A DNA stretch of 64,000 nt from JADLBR01 sp020847615 (lineage in GTDB: Bacteria; Verrucomicrobiota; Verrucomicrobiia; JADLBR01). Each line of letters begins with the position of its first letter. Position 1 is the first letter of the stretch. Both the position numbers and the translations under genes were made by a program. The DNA is taken from positions 1 through 64,000 of the forward strand of contig JAPKHT010000011.1 of the NCBI GenBank assembly GCA_026646655.1, given 5' to 3'. The notes below the pieces were generated by a model. The model saw only the letters and a list, made by a program, of their open reading frames with translations, searched no databases and was not told where the DNA came from. Positions 24,329-33,800 of the stretch are shown here, piece by piece.

Positions 24329-25609
24329 CTACGCCGCGAACGGATGCACCCAGGGCTTGCGGTACTCTCGCTTCAGGAGTCTCGCCCCGGCATCGTTGCC
24401 GCGTATCTGGCGTGACGCGTCATCCCATTCCACAGGCGCGCCGGTCTCGTAGGCGATCATCGCCAGCTGCACCGTCGCGGTGGACTTGAATCCCTCCTCG
24501 ATCGGGCACGAGGGCGCGCGCCGCTCGCGCACCGCGGCGAGGAAATCCTCCATGTGCGCTTTGCCGGCATCGCCCCCGGCCTCGTGCTCCTCCCGCTCGA
24601 CCTCCTTGCCCTTCTGTCGCACCACGGCCCATCGCTTGTCCGTCGCAAACACTGTTCCGCCCTCGCCATAAAAGAATATCCCGTTGCTCAGCGCGGGATC
24701 GTACTCCGTCGCCCCCCAGAGCCGATGGCGCCAGACCAGTGGGAATTCCTCGAATTCAAAATGCACCGTGAGCGTGTCCGGGGTCGTGATGACTCCCTTC
24801 AATTTCTCGATGCCGCCGGACGCGACGAACCGCCTCGGGACCGACGCGCCGGTCATCAGCCGCACGGTGTCGATGAGGTGGATGCCCCAATCCACGAGAT
24901 GCCCGTGGCCCGAGGTCTGCTCCAGCCGCCAATTCTTGTGCCCGACCTGCTCGCTGTAGGGGATCTTCGGTCCAGGCCCACACCACAGGTCCCAATCCAA
25001 CGTCGCGGGCGGGTCTTTCGGCGAGGGATCCAGCGTCCCGGCCTTGTAGTGGATCTGCGCATCCACCTGGACGATCTTGCCGATCCCACCAGACCGGATG
25101 AACTCCGCCGCCTGGCGGTAACCCTCCGCCTGCCGCCGCTGGAAACCCACCTGCACGATCCGCCCACTGCGCTTCACGGCCTCGACGATCGCTTGACCTT
25201 CCCGCACGTCGTAGGCGATGGGCTTCTCCAAATAGACATCCAGGCCCTTGCCCACCGCCGCGATCGCCTGCAACGCGTGCCAGTGCGGCGGGGTGGCGAT
25301 CACCACCGCATCCAGGCCGCCGGCGGCCAGCATCCCCTCATGCAGTTTATGGGTCGCGGGCTTCCTGCCCTGAAGTTTCTCGATCTCCGCAACCGCCGCA
25401 TCGAGGTGCGCGCTATCCACATCACAGATCGCCGCGATCTCCACGCCACCGCACTTGAGGGCCGCCCTCGCATCCACCATCCCGTACCCGCCCACACCGA
25501 TGATCCCGAGCCTCAGCGCCTTGCCGCCCGCCTGCCCCCGCAATGCGCCCGCCGTCGCCAGCACCCCCCCGGTCGCTAATCCAATGAATTCCCGCCTCGT
25601 GGTTCCCAT
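24329..25609 (-). CDS. Tat-exported Gfo/Idh/MocA-family oxidoreductase
   Basis: Exported NAD(P)-dependent oxidoreductase or GH109-like enzyme of 426 residues. Leader MGTTRREFIGLATGGVLATAG carries the twin-arginine motif. The Rossmann start LRLGIIGVGGYGMVDAR, the motif ATPPHWHALQ, and VYLEKPIAYD (EKP) follow. The C-terminal part holds DWGIHLIDTVRLMTG, characteristic of exported family members. ATG 25609 has GGAGG upstream. About 30 percent of positions appear shared with the other exported copy at 14184 in the N-terminal half, by eye. It stands alone between an R2 repeat and a divergent coiled-coil protein gene. Confidence 0.88.
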   Translation of the reverse strand: MGTTRREFIGLATGGVLATAGALRGQAGGKALRLGIIGVGGYGMVDARAALKCGGVEIAAICDVDSAHLDAAVAEIEKLQGRKPATHKLHEGMLAAGGLDAVVIATPPHWHALQAIAAVGKGLDVYLEKPIAYDVREGQAIVEAVKRSGRIVQVGFQRRQAEGYRQAAEFIRSGGIGKIVQVDAQIHYKAGTLDPSPKDPPATLDWDLWCGPGPKIPYSEQVGHKNWRLEQTSGHGHLVDWGIHLIDTVRLMTGASVPRRFVASGGIEKLKGVITTPDTLTVHFEFEEFPLVWRHRLWGATEYDPALSNGIFFYGEGGTVFATDKRWAVVRQKGKEVEREEHEAGGDAGKAHMEDFLAAVRERRAPSCPIEEGFKSTATVQLAMIAYETGAPVEWDDASRQIRGNDAGARLLKREYRKPWVHPFAA

Positions 25610-25867
25610 GTCGCCTCCTTCACCTGTTACTGATCGTCCACCCAGACTCCATGCCCAGCCATTCCGAAAGCCGCCAGGCCGAAAATTCGAAATTTCTCCC
25701 TACCGGCATCTCTGACTCGCGCTCTTCCGAGACCCGAATGACAACATGCTGAACCGGAGGATGATAGGCTCGAAGAACGCGATAGCGACAGCCGGCGTCT
25801 CATGGCAATCCCGAGTCGGAGTACCAGTCTGCCTTTGAAACCCAAAAACGCCACCCCTTTCTATTGT

Positions 25868-25896
25868 TTGAATGAGGGCGATCCCGGGTGTATCTA
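25868..25896 (+). promoter_or_regulatory. Candidate sigma-70 promoter
   Basis: TTGAAT (25868-25873), a 17-nt spacer, then TATCTA (25891-25896). It lies about 50 bp upstream of the coiled-coil protein ATG and at the AT-rich end of the gene-free stretch 25610-25944. The rest of that 335-bp stretch shows nothing I can name. Confidence 0.5.
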
Positions 25897-25944
25897 ATCA
25901 TTGCAGCGACTGACAGATCATCGTGTGACACGAGGAGGTCGACC

Positions 25945-26745
25945 ATGAAGAGCTTCGCAACCACATGCCTCGCGGGTGGGCTGGCGGCGTTGGCCCAAGG
26001 CGCCTCGCCCGTGGCCATCCCCCAGCAGCACATCACGGGCGGCACCGCGCTGCAGGCGCCCCTGGTTCACCGCAGCCAATCCACTACGGTGGGTTCCTTC
26101 GGCGCCGGCGCCCACGGGACCGCCATCTCCCAGGGCAAATTTGTCGGCGGAGTCGGCTCGGGCATGCTGCACGGGAAGCCGCCCAACTGCGGCGTCGTGA
26201 AGCGGATCGATGGCAGGCCCTCGTCGGGGATCGTGGTCGTCCCAGGTTATCAGTACTATGGCGGCTACTACTACGGAAGCTCCGCCATGCGCGATCTGGC
26301 CGATGCCGAGTGGGCCAAGGTGCGCCTCATGGAGGAGGAGTTGCGCCTCAAGGAAGAGCAACTGAAGCTGGAATACGAGACGAAGCTGGCAGAGCTGGAG
26401 GCCAAGAAGGAACAGATGGTCCGCCAAGACCAGAAGTCGAGCTGGGACAGGGCCGCCGCCATGTACCCTCCCCTCCTCGATCCCCAGTCCAAGATGCGCA
26501 CCTGGTACGAGCACCTCCTCAAGCAGGCCCGCGAGGCCACCGACCGCTGGGGCCAACCGATCCGCGTGCCCGAACTGGACGCGCCCGACTACCCCGAGAT
26601 CTTTGCGCATCGGGCCGCCCAGCAGATTAATCTCAAGCCACTGCCCCTGTCGCCGCCCCAGGCCGAAGCGGCCCCCGAACCGCCCACGCACACGGCCACC
26701 GCCTCGGAGGCCCCCATCTCCGTCGGCGAAGAAATCCCGGATTGA
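25945..26745 (+). CDS. Exported coiled-coil protein of unknown function
   Basis: I do not recognise this 266-residue protein. It has a signal peptide (FATTCLAGGLAALAQGAS), then a Gly/Ser/Gln-rich low-complexity region, a tyrosine-rich patch (YQYYGGYYYGSS), a charged heptad segment of about 45 residues that should form a coiled coil (for example EELRLKEEQLKLEYETK), and a proline-rich C-terminus with PPQAEAAPEPPT. ATG 25945 is supported by GAGGAGG 6 nt upstream. The make-up suggests an envelope or surface structural protein. It is transcribed alone from the promoter at about 25868. Confidence 0.72.
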   Translation: MKSFATTCLAGGLAALAQGASPVAIPQQHITGGTALQAPLVHRSQSTTVGSFGAGAHGTAISQGKFVGGVGSGMLHGKPPNCGVVKRIDGRPSSGIVVVPGYQYYGGYYYGSSAMRDLADAEWAKVRLMEEELRLKEEQLKLEYETKLAELEAKKEQMVRQDQKSSWDRAAAMYPPLLDPQSKMRTWYEHLLKQAREATDRWGQPIRVPELDAPDYPEIFAHRAAQQINLKPLPLSPPQAEAAPEPPTHTATASEAPISVGEEIPD

Positions 26746-26808
26746 CGTGAAAAGAGGTGCCTCCCGGAGAGACTCGGGGGCGTTGTCCGTTGCTCCGACA
26801 ACCCGTGA

Positions 26809-26828
26809 GGCAGACATTCCTGTCTGCC
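26809..26828. terminator. Hairpin GGCAGAC-ATTCCT-GTCTGCC
   Basis: A 7-bp perfect stem with a 6-nt loop, 64 bp after the stop of the coiled-coil protein gene. No T-tract follows. A terminator or a palindromic interspersed repeat are both possible. I saw only one copy in the window. Confidence 0.4.
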
Positions 26829-26927
26829 CGTTCGCTCAGGTCCGCCCCCGCAGGCAAGAATGACCCGGTCTTGCGGAAAAGCAGTGGCCCTCGATGGAAC
26901 GATGGCCAAATGTGACCCCAATGCGTG

Positions 26928-26986
26928 TAGCCGAACGCGTCAAGCGTTTGGCACGCCGCATCCGCCAAACGCTCGCGCGTTCGGTC
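26928..26986. repeat. R1 repeat pair in head-to-head orientation
   Basis: One copy (26928-26953, CCGAACGC/GCGTTTGG with a 5-nt loop GTCAA) is followed after 12 bp by the reverse-oriented form (26966-26985, CCAAACGC/GCGTTCGG). Together they form a larger inverted repeat immediately before the stop of the GH42-like gene. Such paired opposite copies are typical of REP/BIME elements. Confidence 0.75.
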
Positions 26987-26993
26987 GCACCCA

Positions 26994-29900
26994 TCATTCC
27001 CGACCCTCCCCCAACGCCGTCAGCCGAAACAACTGCATCTCGCCGGCGAGCGCCGGCTCCACCGCGAACCGCAGCGTTCCCCCCTTGGCCTCGACCCGGC
27101 CCATGTCCTTCCTGGACCGGTGAAATTTCTCAACCCGCCACGCGCCATCGGCCAACCCTTCCACGGTGATCTCGGTCCCCTCGGCGCCCCACTTCGCCCG
27201 CACATCCTCGTCGTACCAGACGTTGTCGTAACTACCGGGCCATCTCCGGAAGACCGCCACGTACCGTGTGTTTCCCGACCCGCGCTTGATCGCGCACTCG
27301 AACCCGGCGCCGCTTGCCGAAACCCGGCGCTTCACCCCCGCCCATTCCAGGATCGCATCGAGTTCCGCGCCATCGAACGCGGCGTCGGCATACGATGTCC
27401 CGCCGGGCGGCGGGGGCTCGTGGGACGGCGGGGCGATGCGCCTCACGTTCGGGAGATTCGCCAATGCCCCGGCCAACGCATTGCGCGCGCCCCGCTCCTC
27501 GACGCAGTACTTGCCCGCGTCACCGACCAGCACGACCTTCCCGCCCGCCTTCACGTGCGCGACGATCCTCTCGATCGCCGCCCGCGTCATGACCTCCCCG
27601 CAGACCAACACCAGGGGGAACTTCGCGACATCCACCCAGGCGGCATACTCGTCGGCGAAGTGCGCCCGCACGCCGTGGAACGAGAACAGCGCGGTGAACA
27701 CATCCAATCCCGCGATGTACGCGTAAAATCCCTGTCGCCCGTCGCGAATCAGCCGGTCGGCCCGGCTCCCGAACACCAGCGTCTCGGGCTCGAAACCCTC
27801 CGCAGCCACCCATTCGCCCAGCGCCGGCATCGAATCGCGGATGAACCCCAGTACCTCGGGCAACGCCTTGAAGCGGGGATCGTCCGCGCGATGGATGTTC
27901 CACCGATACAGATAACACCAGCCCCGATCGAACAGCGAAGGGTAGAAGAATGCGCTGTCGGCAAGGCAGACGCTCGGCGGGGTGAACTGGTGCCCCTCGC
28001 CGGTGTAAGGCACGCCCGCCTGAATGCACAGGCTCTCGATCGCGCGCTGAAAATAGAATGGACCGCCCTCGTCATGAAAACTCCCGCCGTCCCGCAGCAG
28101 CGGAATCGCGGGCTCGAGGGCGTTGACCACCGGGCTGCGATACACGTGGATCTGGCGCACCGGATCCGCGGCGCGAATGCCGGCCAACAACTGTCGCGTC
28201 TCGTCGAGATAAGTCGCCGTCCGAAAATCCAGGAAATCGCGCCACCCCGGCGAGAGATCCGGCCCGCTACGGGCCGGCGCGTGGCCCATGATCGTGTAGA
28301 GCGGCGCCATCGGCGATGCGGCCCGCCCCTCCCGTTTCTGCCACGCCGCGAGCGCCTCGCGGGCCGGCAACGAATAATCCCCACGGCTATATTCCGGCTT
28401 GTTGCGCTCGTTGAAGATGATCCGCTTGCTCCGGTAGCCGATCACGGCCGGGTCCGCGACGAACCGCGCCGCCACCGACCGATACCAGTGGGCAAATTCC
28501 TCCCGGCGCACCGGATCGTGCGCCGCCACCTTCAGTTCCCTCTCCTTGTCGATCTGATCGATGTAACCGAATTGGTTCATCATCAGGTCGAAGTCCTTCC
28601 ACGCGGGATACTCGCAACGGTTGCCCCAATCCGTCGGTGTCAGCAGGACCTTCATGCCTTTGCCCTCCGCCAGCTGCAGGCGGCGCTCGATCTCGTCCCA
28701 TCGAAAGACGCCCGGCAGCGGCTCGACCTCGCCCCAGGCCATCATGAAGGAAATCACGCGAAACCCGAAAGACGCCGCCTCTTCAAGCCACCGGTCGAAC
28801 TCGCGCAACCGATCCTCTGTGACAGGCTCCCGATCGTCCTCTCCCATCAGCGTGCCCCAGTGCTCCGCGATGGGCAGGGGCTTGCCAGACGAAAGCAGTT
28901 CGTCTCGGGTAGGGATGTCCTTCGGCGGCGCGGCCTGGGTCGTGGGCGGAGATGCCACGCCAAAGTGCAGCGCAAACCGGTCGAACACGACCTTCCCGCG
29001 ACGGAGTTCCGCCACCGCCCGATAATCGGTCCCGGGCGAAAGCCCAGCGCATTCCACGACCACGTCCGCGGCCGGCGGCACCGAGGCCTCGTGGACGAGC
29101 GCCCCCCTCCAGTCGCGCACGGCGATCTCGCAAGTCGCGCCCCTGGGTACGCGGCCAAGATCCTCGGGCACCAACCGCAACGTCAGCCGCGCCGCGCGCG
29201 CCTCGCGCGGAAACACGTGATCCTTCCGCCCCGTCTCCCAGCCCGACACGCCGCCCGCGACCCCCGCGCCCTCCCCCTTGCGCCGACCCGCGACGAATAG
29301 CTGCATCACCTTTTCGCGCTCAAATACACCGGCGCCACGCCACGCCTTCGCGTGAATGAAGTACCGCCCGGGCGGCAGGACCGGCAGTTCGATGCGCTGT
29401 CCCCACAGACCCATCGGATCCGCGCGATCCAACGCCAGCGCTCTTCCCGTCCGCCAGACGACCGGCCCCTGATAGCCGCGCCGCACCGACACCTCGAAAC
29501 GCACATCCCCCTTCGCCATGGACAGTTCATCCGGGAACAGGCAAGGCATCGAGTCCCACCCCCAGCGGAACTGTTCGATCAGGTGCCAGTTGAGCGCCGC
29601 ATCGAAGCCGTCCTTCGTCCCCCATCCCGGTTCCGCGAGGACCAGTTCGCCTTTGCCCGCCCGGATGTTCGCCGCATCGCCATGCGCCTCGTTATCGCGC
29701 GGCGTCTTCGCCGGCTCGATCCGTATCCCCACCACCGACAGCGGCTCCTTCCACTCCAGCTTGCGAACCGATTCGCGAAACTCGGGCTCGACCCGCGCCT
29801 CGACCGCATCCGCGGTCGCGACATTCAGCGACTCCGCCTGATCCCACATCGAATACTCGCGCATCCGCGAGCGACGCACCGTCGGAAATACCGGGCGACT

Positions 29901-30209
29901 CGTGAACGTCGGCACCGCACGCTCCCGTCCGCCCCCATCGCGCAGCAGCAGCACCAGATCAAAATCCCCGGCCAGCCGCGCATACCACCACCGGACCCGC
30001 GCCGTTCCCCCCGGCAGCGCGATCGGTCCCGGCGGACGCACCACCACCGCCCCATGCCCCGACGACCCATAGGCCACCCGCAACGCCCCATCGCCCGCCG
30101 CCGCCTTCTCCCCACCGTCCACCGCCCACTGCGAAAAATCCCACGGCGATGCCTCAGACACAGAGCCGACACCCAGAACAATCGCCACCACGAAAACAAG
30201 AATTCTCAT
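26994..30209 (-). CDS. Large exported GH42-like beta-galactosidase-type glycoside hydrolase
   Basis: Exported enzyme of about 1071 residues. Signal peptide (MRILVFVVAIVLGVGSVSEA), then a long beta-rich N-terminal part (to about 430), then a TIM barrel with the GH42-type start FRVISFMMAWGEVEPLPGVF, GMKVLLTPTDWGN, and a probable acid/base in IIFNERNKPEY. Acidic candidates for the nucleophile lie in SFHDEGGPFYF and PYTGEGHQFTPP. A trimerisation-like Rossmann domain (PLVLVCGEVMTRAAIERIVAHVKAGGKVVLVGD) and a small C-terminal beta domain follow, as in GH42. The substrate is probably a galactoside, but the N-terminal extension is unlike standard LacZ-type GH42. ATG 30209 is chosen for the signal peptide. 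Confidence 0.72.
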   Translation of the reverse strand: MRILVFVVAIVLGVGSVSEASPWDFSQWAVDGGEKAAAGDGALRVAYGSSGHGAVVVRPPGPIALPGGTARVRWWYARLAGDFDLVLLLRDGGGRERAVPTFTSRPVFPTVRRSRMREYSMWDQAESLNVATADAVEARVEPEFRESVRKLEWKEPLSVVGIRIEPAKTPRDNEAHGDAANIRAGKGELVLAEPGWGTKDGFDAALNWHLIEQFRWGWDSMPCLFPDELSMAKGDVRFEVSVRRGYQGPVVWRTGRALALDRADPMGLWGQRIELPVLPPGRYFIHAKAWRGAGVFEREKVMQLFVAGRRKGEGAGVAGGVSGWETGRKDHVFPREARAARLTLRLVPEDLGRVPRGATCEIAVRDWRGALVHEASVPPAADVVVECAGLSPGTDYRAVAELRRGKVVFDRFALHFGVASPPTTQAAPPKDIPTRDELLSSGKPLPIAEHWGTLMGEDDREPVTEDRLREFDRWLEEAASFGFRVISFMMAWGEVEPLPGVFRWDEIERRLQLAEGKGMKVLLTPTDWGNRCEYPAWKDFDLMMNQFGYIDQIDKERELKVAAHDPVRREEFAHWYRSVAARFVADPAVIGYRSKRIIFNERNKPEYSRGDYSLPAREALAAWQKREGRAASPMAPLYTIMGHAPARSGPDLSPGWRDFLDFRTATYLDETRQLLAGIRAADPVRQIHVYRSPVVNALEPAIPLLRDGGSFHDEGGPFYFQRAIESLCIQAGVPYTGEGHQFTPPSVCLADSAFFYPSLFDRGWCYLYRWNIHRADDPRFKALPEVLGFIRDSMPALGEWVAAEGFEPETLVFGSRADRLIRDGRQGFYAYIAGLDVFTALFSFHGVRAHFADEYAAWVDVAKFPLVLVCGEVMTRAAIERIVAHVKAGGKVVLVGDAGKYCVEERGARNALAGALANLPNVRRIAPPSHEPPPPGGTSYADAAFDGAELDAILEWAGVKRRVSASGAGFECAIKRGSGNTRYVAVFRRWPGSYDNVWYDEDVRAKWGAEGTEITVEGLADGAWRVEKFHRSRKDMGRVEAKGGTLRFAVEPALAGEMQLFRLTALGEGRE

Positions 30210-30363
30210 GCGTGGCGCCCAAGCTATCGTCCCGCGGTCCCGGTGCCAAGGCGCCCCTACGTCCACAGATCCTCGCGCAAGGGTTGGCCTTGTGTCGCCC
30301 GGCGCAGGAGGCGGCGGGCGCACGCAAGGCGCCGCGCGCCTCATCCCATGGCCATCGTGGGCG

Positions 30364-30428
30364 GCCGCGTGAACGCGGCACTACGAGCGGTGGAGCGAAA
30401 GGCTCGTAGTGACGCCTTCAGGCGTTCC
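30364..30428. repeat. R2 repeat copy 3 (structure conserved, sequence diverged)
   Basis: GCCGCGTGAACGCGGC (30364-30379), then ACTACGAGC pairing with GCTCGTAGT (30402-30410), then ACGCC-TTCA-GGCGT. The order and pairing equal the other R2 copies although the hairpin bases differ by paired changes. It lies in the 670-bp gene-free stretch 30210-30879, which also holds the R3 copies and the 30585 inverted repeat. Confidence 0.7.
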
Positions 30429-30548
30429 CGGTGGCCGGGCCCAGGCGCTTGGGAGTGCGGCGCATCCCCGCACCGCTTTGCGCGCCCAAGATCCCGCACG
30501 ATTGCGAACCGGCGCGCCGACACCACACGTCATATACCGGCCCTCTAG

Positions 30549-30581
30549 GAGGCTGTCGGACTTTGTCCGACGGCCTCCTCA
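30549..30581. repeat. R3 hairpin, left flank of composite block
   Basis: A 15-bp stem with one mismatch and a TTT loop; inner sequence GTCGGAC-TTT-GTCCGAC, as at 8882. It is followed 3 bp later by the left arm of the 30585 inverted repeat. Confidence 0.7.
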
Positions 30582-30584
30582 GGC

Positions 30585-30710
30585 AAAACCGCCTTCTATC
30601 TGCGAGCAAAGGAGTTATGCAACGAGAGCACGATTCGCTAGACTTGCTGAGGCACGGTGCCACATCTGGGTCTTGCCCATCATAACTGCCTTGGAATAAG
30701 GCGGTTTTGC
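30585..30710. mobile_element. 126-bp element with 13-bp perfect terminal inverted repeats (MITE-like)
   Basis: GCAAAACCGCCTT (30585-30597) and AAGGCGGTTTTGC (30698-30710) are exact reverse complements. Inside, AGTTATG and CATAACT form a second nested pair. No credible gene is inside; a 22-codon reading frame starting at the inner ATG is probably incidental. R3 hairpins flank both sides. It could be a miniature transposable element or a structured RNA. Confidence 0.5.
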
Positions 30711-30713
30711 TTT

Positions 30714-30755
30714 CTAGCAGCCTGTCGGACTTGGCTAAGTCCGACAGGCTGCTAG
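30714..30755. repeat. R3-type hairpin with 19-bp perfect stem
   Basis: CTAGCAGCCTGTCGGACTT and its exact reverse complement around a GGCT loop. The strongest hairpin seen in the window. It lies about 125 bp beyond the stop of the leftward GH2 gene and could also terminate that operon. Confidence 0.75.
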
Positions 30756-30879
30756 GATCGTTCCAATCGTATGGGGTCCCTGACGCGAGGATCAGGACCG
30801 GGATTTGTCGCGAATGCACTTTCTTCCCTGAGCGAAACGCCCGCGGGTTCGGATACATCCCCCCCAACGCTAATCGCCA

Positions 30880-33800
30880 TCACTCGATCCCGATCTCGGC
30901 GAGCGCCGCGAATGGCTGCTTCGGGTTCTGGGGCGACTCCAGCACGACGCGCAGATTCCGCGCGACCACGGGCCGCTCCAGCGAGACGCCCGCAGGCCGG
31001 ACGCCCGGTTCCAGCGCGCCGCTCGCCACCGGCTGTCCCCAGGCATCGGCGCTGTCGCCCGCATAGACAGTGAACTTCGACACCCTCCCCGAGGCCTGAT
31101 CCTGCCTCGGGGTCAGCGTCACGGCCGCAATCGTGACCGGTCTCTCGAACGCAATGACGACCTCGTGGGGGTAGCCGCCCGCCTTCTGCCAGCGCGAATC
31201 CCATGGAGTGTGCCAGAAGGTCGCCGGATCGCCATCGATCAGGTTCGTCGCCGGATAGTCGTCCGCCTGACCGTCGCAGCGGAGGATCGACGCGCCCGCC
31301 GCCTCGATCTTGGACGGCTCACGCAGCAACGATGCAATCTGATCGTACGTCATCGAAACACCTGGATCAAATCCCCCGGTGCTCATGTACGCCAGCAGGC
31401 TGTGGCGCAGCTGCCGCGCCACGGGGCGTTCTCCCAATCCCGTCGCGAGATCGATGCCGCATGCCAACAGCTTCCCCTTCCCGACCCGCGCCTCGAACGC
31501 TAGGGCCAGCTTGCGGTTCGTCACCCAGTCGTCGACGACCTGCACCACCGGCCGCAGGTCGCGGGGCAACGCATCGAGAATGAAAGGATGTGATCGTGAG
31601 ACAAGCTCCCACCACTGCCAATTGCTGTGGAAGTCTGTGGGAAACCCGGCGAGCGCCGGATGCTTCGGGTTGCAGAGGATGCCCAGGGTGTGCGGGGGCT
31701 GGCGCTTGGTCCATGCCGTGTTCCAGAAGATGGGCGAAAACCCGATCTTCACGCGCCCCAGCGCATCCCCGCGAACCATCGGGGGCGGCGCTAGCAGCAG
31801 CACCTTGCCGCCGGACTCCAGCCGTTCGCGGGCGGCCTCATCGAATCGGCCCGCCACGAGCACCCCCCCGGGTTCCTCCCCATCGACGCGCGCCGGGTAC
31901 ACCCACACGTCCCACTCGTTGCGCGCGATCTCCGCCGCAGAGAGGCCGTGCGTCTGCCCGACACCCACCTCAAGCCGATACCGGCCGGGCGACGCGATCC
32001 CCCGCAGATCGATCCCGATCTCCCCGATCCGCGCCATCTCACCGGTGGGAATCGTCCGTGTCTCGAAGTGCCCGCCGGCGAACGCCACGCCATCGTCCCC
32101 CTTCAGTTCCCACACGACCGCACAGTTCGCCAAGGGCGCAGGGCCGAAATGCGCCAGGTCGATCTCGGCCCCGAGTCTCTCCCCCTCCACGAACACCCGC
32201 TTCGGCAGGCGGGCCAGGGGCACGACCGGCCCGCAAAAACGACGGAATTCCGCCGGGGTGATGTATCCCTTCGAGTCCCAGAACGGATCCAGCACGCCCA
32301 CCAGCGCCGTGCCCTGGCCCGGGAAATCGTGCAGGTCGAGCAACTGGAATCCGCCCATGCCCGGCGTGCGCAGCGCCGACTCGATCTCCTCTTTATAGCA
32401 GAGGGCCTGCAACTTGCCCGACGCCATCAGGAAATCCCGCGCCTGCCCGCCCATGCCTTTGGCCACCAGCGCATCGCGGAAAATCTCGAAATTCTTCGCC
32501 TTGAGGTGGCCCGTATACTTCTCGATCTCGTCAAAGTTGGGGTACACGCACCACTGGCCGATCTCGTGACTGATCACAGGTTGCGGGTGCGATTCGATGA
32601 AGTCTCGATAGTCGGTCAAGGTCTCCGGGGGCTTTGCGTTGATGCGCGACCGCAGCCCCCCACCCCAGGCCTGGATGCGCGGCTTCGGAGTCACGTGGAA
32701 CTGGTTCTCGGGGATCTCGGGCCATCCCGAAGCCGAGGTGTACAGGCGGCGGCCATCCTCGGCCCTGTGGCGGTTCACCCACTCCGCGAGCCACGCGGCG
32801 TGCTCCTTGCCCGCCGGCTCGTTGCCGTGCGCCAACAGCAGGAACGAGGGATGGTTGCCGTAGGCTCGCCGGATGCGCTCCGATTCGTCATAGAGCCACG
32901 CGTCTATCGACCTGCCGTCGCCGACTGTCGAGCCCTGGTTCACCCAGGCGGCCACCTCCACTTGAAAGTAGAAGCCCAGCTCATCCGCGGCGATGAACGC
33001 CGCCTCCGGCGGGCAGTGCGAATGAAACCGGATGTGGTTCAATCCGTGCGCCTGACAAACCCTGATGATCCGCCTCCAGCTCTCGACGTCGGTCGGCGGA
33101 TGCCCCGTCAGTGGGAAAATGCAGCACTCCAGCGTGCCCCTTAAAAAGATCCGTCTGCCGTTGACCGTGATCCGCCGGCCATCCGTCCCGACCTCGCGCA
33201 GGCCAAAGTCCACCGCCCGGCAATCCGTGGCCCCGCCCCGGCCCCGCCATGTCACCTCCATGCGATAGACGTTCGGCGAAAATTCGTCCCACGACCTCGC
33301 CCCATCACCCATCTGCAAATCGAGCGACACCGTCGTCCCAGACGGCCTCACCGTCACCGGAACCCCCGCCGCCGCAACCTCTTCACCCGCGCCCGAACCC
33401 TTCGGCACCGCCCGCAGCGCGACCTCGCCCTCCGCCGCCGCTCCCGTCCTATTGCAGAGCCGCACCTCGACCCGCGCCGATTTCTTGGCGACATCCGGGA
33501 ACACCTGGACGTCGTCCACCCACACCGGATCCGAGGCCCGCAACAGGATGTCGCCCACGATCCCATTCCAGTTGCCCTGGGTATGATCCGAGACGCTGTG
33601 CGCGTTGATTCCGACCTCCGCGATCATCCGGTTGTCCACGCGCACCGTCAGGCGATGCTTCCCCGGCGACAGCAGCTCACTCAGGTCATGCTCGTGGGGC
33701 ACCGAAAGGCTATCGCCAGAGCCCGCCAATCGATCATCGACCCACACCGTGGTCTCCCAGTGCGGTCGCTCCATCGACAGCACGATCCGCCGCCCGCGCC

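Noticed and set aside
5455..30428. CRISPR array from the recurring short repeats
   Set aside because: Copies are thousands of bases apart, palindromic, with no regular spacers and no cas genes in the window.
30613..30685. 22-codon frame inside the 126-bp inverted-repeat element
   Set aside because: AGGAG lies only 2 nt before the ATG, the frame is tiny, and the ATG is part of a nested inverted repeat.
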